Origin: an uncultured Eubacteriales bacterium
Lineage (GTDB): Bacteria > Bacillota > Clostridia > Oscillospirales > Oscillospiraceae
Direction of reading: 5' to 3'
NCBI GenBank assembly: GCA_902461475.1
Contig: CABPXX010000034.1
Location: 1-9,221 of the forward strand
Length of the DNA: 9,221 nt
Below are positions 6,273 to 9,221 of the stretch, one piece after another. Each line of letters starts with the position of its first letter. Position 1 is the stretch's first letter. The notes beneath the pieces are model-generated. The model did no database searches and had not been told where the DNA came from. It saw nothing but the letters and a program-made list of their open reading frames with translations. A program made the position numbers and the translations under genes.

Positions 6273-7142
6273 ATGAAAATTGCAGAATTGTTTGGCCAAG
6301 GCCGTCCTGTATTCTCCTGTGAGATCTTCCCGCCCAAGCGGGATTCCCCCATCGACAGCATCTATCGCACGTTAGATGGATTAAAGGATATTCGCCCTGA
6401 TTTTATCAGTGTGACTTACGGCGCAGGGGGTGGCGGTAACGTCAACCACTCTACCCAAGAGATAGCCTGCATGATTGAAAATGAGTACCACATTACTGCC
6501 ATGGCGCATTTGACCTGTGTGGGCTGCACTAAGGAGAGTGCCCTAGAGGTGATGAACACCCTCAAGGCCGGAGGCGTGGAGAATATTCTGGCGCTGCGGG
6601 GAGACCACAACCCCAACGCAGTCTCTCACACGGATTTTCTCCATGCGGATGACCTGGTGTCCTGGATTCGGCAGCACGGGGACTTCGGTATTTCCGGGGC
6701 CTGCTACCCCGAGGGACACCCGGAGAGCCCCGACGTGGTCTCTGACATCCGTTATCTCAAGCAGAAAGTGGATGCCGGTGTAACCCACTTGGTCAGCCAG
6801 CTGTTTTTTGACAACGACGATTTTCTCCGCTTCTGGGAGCGGTGCCGTCTGGCTGGGATTGAAGTTCCCATTGAGGCGGGTATCATGCCCGTGCTGAGCA
6901 AAGCCTCCATTCAGCGTATGGTGTCCATGTGCGGTGCCTCTCTGCCCCGGAAGCTCACCCGCATTCTGGCCCGCTACGGTGATCACCCCCAGGCCATGCG
7001 AGAGGCGGGCATCGCCTATGCCATTGATCAGATCTCCGATCTCATCGCAGCCGGTGTGGATGGAATTCACCTGTACACCATGAACAATCCTCAGGTGGCC
7101 CGTCAGATCAGCGACAGCATCACCGCCATCCGCAGCGTATGA
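6273..7142 (+). CDS. metF: Methylenetetrahydrofolate reductase
   Basis: A flavoprotein of 289 residues (E. coli MetF is 296) that reduces 5,10-methylene-THF to 5-methyl-THF, the methyl donor for methionine synthesis. Single barrel domain with the family motifs: CEIFPPK with the conserved catalytic-type Glu17, ISVTYGAGGG with NHSTQE, the ILALRGD loop with Asp111, DFGISGACYPEGHPE, and the terminal IHLYTMNN. The ATG at 6273 is chosen over an open frame reaching back to 6135 because GTGAGG lies 6 bases before it and the family N-terminus starts here. The stop overlaps the next start as ATGA. It heads a three-gene methionine operon with the MetH activation protein and MetH, which supplies its function directly. 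The electron donor (NADH, ferredoxin or other) cannot be told from the sequence. Confidence 0.95.
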   Translation: MKIAELFGQGRPVFSCEIFPPKRDSPIDSIYRTLDGLKDIRPDFISVTYGAGGGGNVNHSTQEIACMIENEYHITAMAHLTCVGCTKESALEVMNTLKAGGVENILALRGDHNPNAVSHTDFLHADDLVSWIRQHGDFGISGACYPEGHPESPDVVSDIRYLKQKVDAGVTHLVSQLFFDNDDFLRFWERCRLAGIEVPIEAGIMPVLSKASIQRMVSMCGASLPRKLTRILARYGDHPQAMREAGIAYAIDQISDLIAAGVDGIHLYTMNNPQVARQISDSITAIRSV

Positions 7143-7819
7143 TGGAAGTACAGCTTTCGTCCCTGGACATCTCTGAAGTGCTGCGGTATATGGGCTGTCC
7201 CGCCCACCAGGCAGACCAAGCGCTGGTGGAGACGGTAAAGGCTTGCGCCCAGGCACTTGTAAAAACGGCTCGTCCCCGGTGGACCTATCGTACCTTCTCC
7301 ATCTCCCTGGAGGAGGAGGGGGTGCGCCTGTCCACCGGGCTTCTTCTACCTGGGCAGGACCTTCGCGCCCATCTCAGCGGCTGCCATCAGGTGGCAGTGT
7401 TCTGTGCCACCCTGTCCCCGCAGACAGACAGCCTCATCCGGCAGGCGGAGAGCCGGGACATGCTCCAGGCCCTGGCTTTGGATTGCTGCGCCACTGCTGC
7501 GGTGGAACAGGTCTGCGATGAAATCGAGACATTCCTTCACGGCGAATATCCAGGGTGCTATTTCCCCTTCCGATATAGCCCCGGGTATGGGGATTTGCCC
7601 CTGTCTCTCCAGGGCCCTCTGCTGGCCCTGCTGGACGCCCCCCGAAAAATCGGACTGTGCGCCAGCGCCACCCACATTTTAACCCCCCGAAAATCGGTCA
7701 CTGCTCTCATCGGTGTGTCTCACACACCCGTGACAGACGCCAAGCGAAGCTGTCTGAGCTGTCCTGCCGGGGAGCATTGTCAATATCGAAAGGCAGGCGG
7801 TCACTGTGGATCTAAATAA
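7139..7819 (+). CDS. Stand-alone methionine synthase activation domain protein (cobalamin reactivation)
   Basis: 226 residues corresponding to the C-terminal activation domain of cobalamin-dependent methionine synthase, encoded as a separate protein. In full-length MetH this domain binds S-adenosylmethionine and supports reductive methylation of inactive cob(II)alamin. The AdoMet-binding signature appears as RYSPGYGDLPLS (from Arg145; E. coli has RPAPGYP), followed by TPRKSVTALIGVSH. The C-terminus carries four cysteines (205, 208, 214 and 223) in CLSCPAGEHCQYRKAGGHC, a tail I recall from clostridial stand-alone versions and which might bind metal. Its start overlaps the metF stop (ATGA); a second ATG follows immediately at 7142 and could also serve. 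Its end overlaps metH by 14 bases. Such close coupling to metH supports the role. Confidence 0.9.
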   Translation: MMEVQLSSLDISEVLRYMGCPAHQADQALVETVKACAQALVKTARPRWTYRTFSISLEEEGVRLSTGLLLPGQDLRAHLSGCHQVAVFCATLSPQTDSLIRQAESRDMLQALALDCCATAAVEQVCDEIETFLHGEYPGCYFPFRYSPGYGDLPLSLQGPLLALLDAPRKIGLCASATHILTPRKSVTALIGVSHTPVTDAKRSCLSCPAGEHCQYRKAGGHCGSK

Positions 7820-9221
7820 GTTACTCACCTCCGGTCAACCCATCTTGCTGGACGGCGCCATGGGCACCATGCTCCAGGCCAAAGGGCTGCCCACAGGCGC
7901 AACCCCTGAGTTGGTTGCCCTGGAACACCCCCAGTGGTTGCTGGACATACACACAGCCTATCTGGACGCAGGCAGTCAGATTGTCTATGCCAACACCTTT
8001 GGGGCAAACCGAGAAAAACTGGCCCATTGCGGGGTCACTGTGGAAGAAGTCGTACAAGCTGCCGTCTCTCTGGCCAAGCAAGCCGCCCAGGGCAGGGGAC
8101 TGGTGGCATTGGATATCGGGCCCATCGGCCAGCTGCTCCAACCCACTGGTACTCTGGAATTCGAAGAAGCGGTGGACATGTTCGCCCAAGTGGTACGGGC
8201 CGGTGTGGCCGCTGGGGCTGACCTGGCCATCATCGAGACCATGACCGACCTACAGGAGGCCCGAGCCGCTCTGCTGGCCGTGAAAGAGAATAGTTCCTTG
8301 CCCGTCATGGTGACCATGACCTACGAGGCCACCGGGCGCACCTTCCTTGGGTGTAGCCCCGCCTGCGCCGCTCTGACCCTGGAGGGAATGGGCGCCGATG
8401 CCATCGGTATCAACTGTTCCCTGGGCCCCCGGGAGATGCCTCCCCTGGTGGAGGAACTGATCGCCTGGACCAACCTCCCCATCGTGCTCAAGCCCAATGC
8501 AGGCTTGCCCCATCCAGACGGCTCTGGCTACGACATCACCCCGGAGGAATTTGCCCAAAGTCTGGCCTCCCTGGCCCAGATGGGGGTACAGGTATTCGGC
8601 GGCTGCTGCGGCACCACACCGGAGTATATCCGGCTGCTGCGGGAGGCGCTCAGCCAAACCCAGGTGCGCCAGGTGCCCCGACAGGTGCCTCCGGCGGTGT
8701 GTAGCGCCACCAAAGTGGTGCCCATTGACCGGGTGCGCGTCATTGGTGAGCGCATCAATCCCACGGGCAAAAAGCTAATGAAAGAAGCGCTCCGCCGGGG
8801 CGATGTGGACTATATGCTGGGTCAGGCCCTGGCCCAGGTGGATGCAGGGGCGGACATTCTGGACGTCAACGTGGGTTTGCCCGACATTGATGAGGCTGAG
8901 ATGATGGTGGCAGCGGTGAAGGCCATTCAAGGGGTGACAGATGCCCCTTTGCAGTTGGACTCCACTGACCCGGCCGTGCTGGAACGGGCCCTGCGGGTGT
9001 ACTGCGGCAAGGCCATCGTCAACTCGGTGAACGGAGAAGACGCCACCAGCGACAAAATTCTCCCCCTGGTGAAACGATACGGTGCCGCTGTGGTGGGCCT
9101 CACCCTGGACGAAGAGGGCATTCCCCAAACCGCCCAGAAGCGGGTGGAGATCGCCCGCCACATTCTGGACCGGGCCATGTCCTACGGCATTCCCAAGCAG
9201 GACGTGTATATCGACTGTCTC
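7806..9221 (+). CDS. metH: Cobalamin-dependent methionine synthase, N-terminal part (homocysteine and folate domains), cut by window edge
   Basis: 472 codons are open to the edge. The homocysteine methyltransferase domain (about 1-290) has LLDGAMGTML at the start and three zinc ligands: Cys204 in INCSLGP, and Cys267 and Cys268 in FGGCCGTTP, spaced 63 and 1 as in E. coli MetH (247, 310, 311). The pterin-binding domain begins near residue 312 with VIGERINPTGKK and continues with DAGADILDVNVG and LQLDSTDP. The cap and cobalamin-binding domains should follow beyond the window; clostridial enzymes of this kind are about 800 residues and lack the activation domain, here encoded by the preceding gene. 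The start is taken as GTG at 7806, giving MDLNKLL; an AGGCGG lies 5 bases upstream. The first in-frame ATG is inside the conserved GAMGTM motif and is too late. A homocysteine methyltransferase without cobalamin domain is unlikely given the folate domain. Confidence 0.94.
   Translation, partial: MDLNKLLTSGQPILLDGAMGTMLQAKGLPTGATPELVALEHPQWLLDIHTAYLDAGSQIVYANTFGANREKLAHCGVTVEEVVQAAVSLAKQAAQGRGLVALDIGPIGQLLQPTGTLEFEEAVDMFAQVVRAGVAAGADLAIIETMTDLQEARAALLAVKENSSLPVMVTMTYEATGRTFLGCSPACAALTLEGMGADAIGINCSLGPREMPPLVEELIAWTNLPIVLKPNAGLPHPDGSGYDITPEEFAQSLASLAQMGVQVFGGCCGTTPEYIRLLREALSQTQVRQVPRQVPPAVCSATKVVPIDRVRVIGERINPTGKKLMKEALRRGDVDYMLGQALAQVDAGADILDVNVGLPDIDEAEMMVAAVKAIQGVTDAPLQLDSTDPAVLERALRVYCGKAIVNSVNGEDATSDKILPLVKRYGAAVVGLTLDEEGIPQTAQKRVEIARHILDRAMSYGIPKQDVYIDCL

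Overview
The window looks like chromosomal DNA of a Gram-positive anaerobe of the class Clostridia, perhaps an Oscillospiraceae-type gut bacterium. The reasons are strong AGGAGG ribosome binding sites, a LicT-type antiterminator with its RNA target, a glucose-type IIA/enzyme I pair, a methionine synthase whose activation domain is a separate gene, and GC-rich coding DNA set against AT-rich intergenic DNA. The lower taxon is a guess. No mobile element, CRISPR array, tRNA or rRNA gene was seen.

Left part, minus strand (1-3038): a promoter, a ribonucleic antiterminator (RAT) overlapping an intrinsic terminator, then licT, a stand-alone glucose-family IIA gene and ptsI. The ptsI gene runs off the left edge. 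licT and the IIA gene overlap by 14 bases, and ptsI follows 33 bases later. LicT would bind the RAT and let transcription continue into its own gene and two phosphotransferase (PTS) genes, so the operon looks self-regulated. No sugar permease (IIBC) is visible.

Middle, minus strand (3125-5958): cutC, and upstream of it a large gene of a PEP-carboxykinase/HPr-kinase-like P-loop family that I believe is DUF4914. The large gene ends in a strong terminator hairpin. It is split by a frameshift near 5234-5246; both halves are otherwise well conserved, so this is either a recent mutation or a sequence error.

A T-rich divergent intergenic region (5877-6272) holds promoters for both sides, a palindrome over the left promoter and three copies of TCTTGCA.

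Right part, plus strand (6273-9221): a tightly coupled methionine operon. metF (methylenetetrahydrofolate reductase) overlaps a gene for a stand-alone cobalamin methionine synthase reactivation domain, which overlaps metH (homocysteine and folate domains; cut by the right edge). Together they make 5-methyl-THF, transfer its methyl group to homocysteine and reactivate the cobalamin enzyme.

The most interesting points are the complete RAT/terminator leader ahead of general PTS genes, the frameshifted P-loop protein, and the split MetH system with its reactivase gene placed first.
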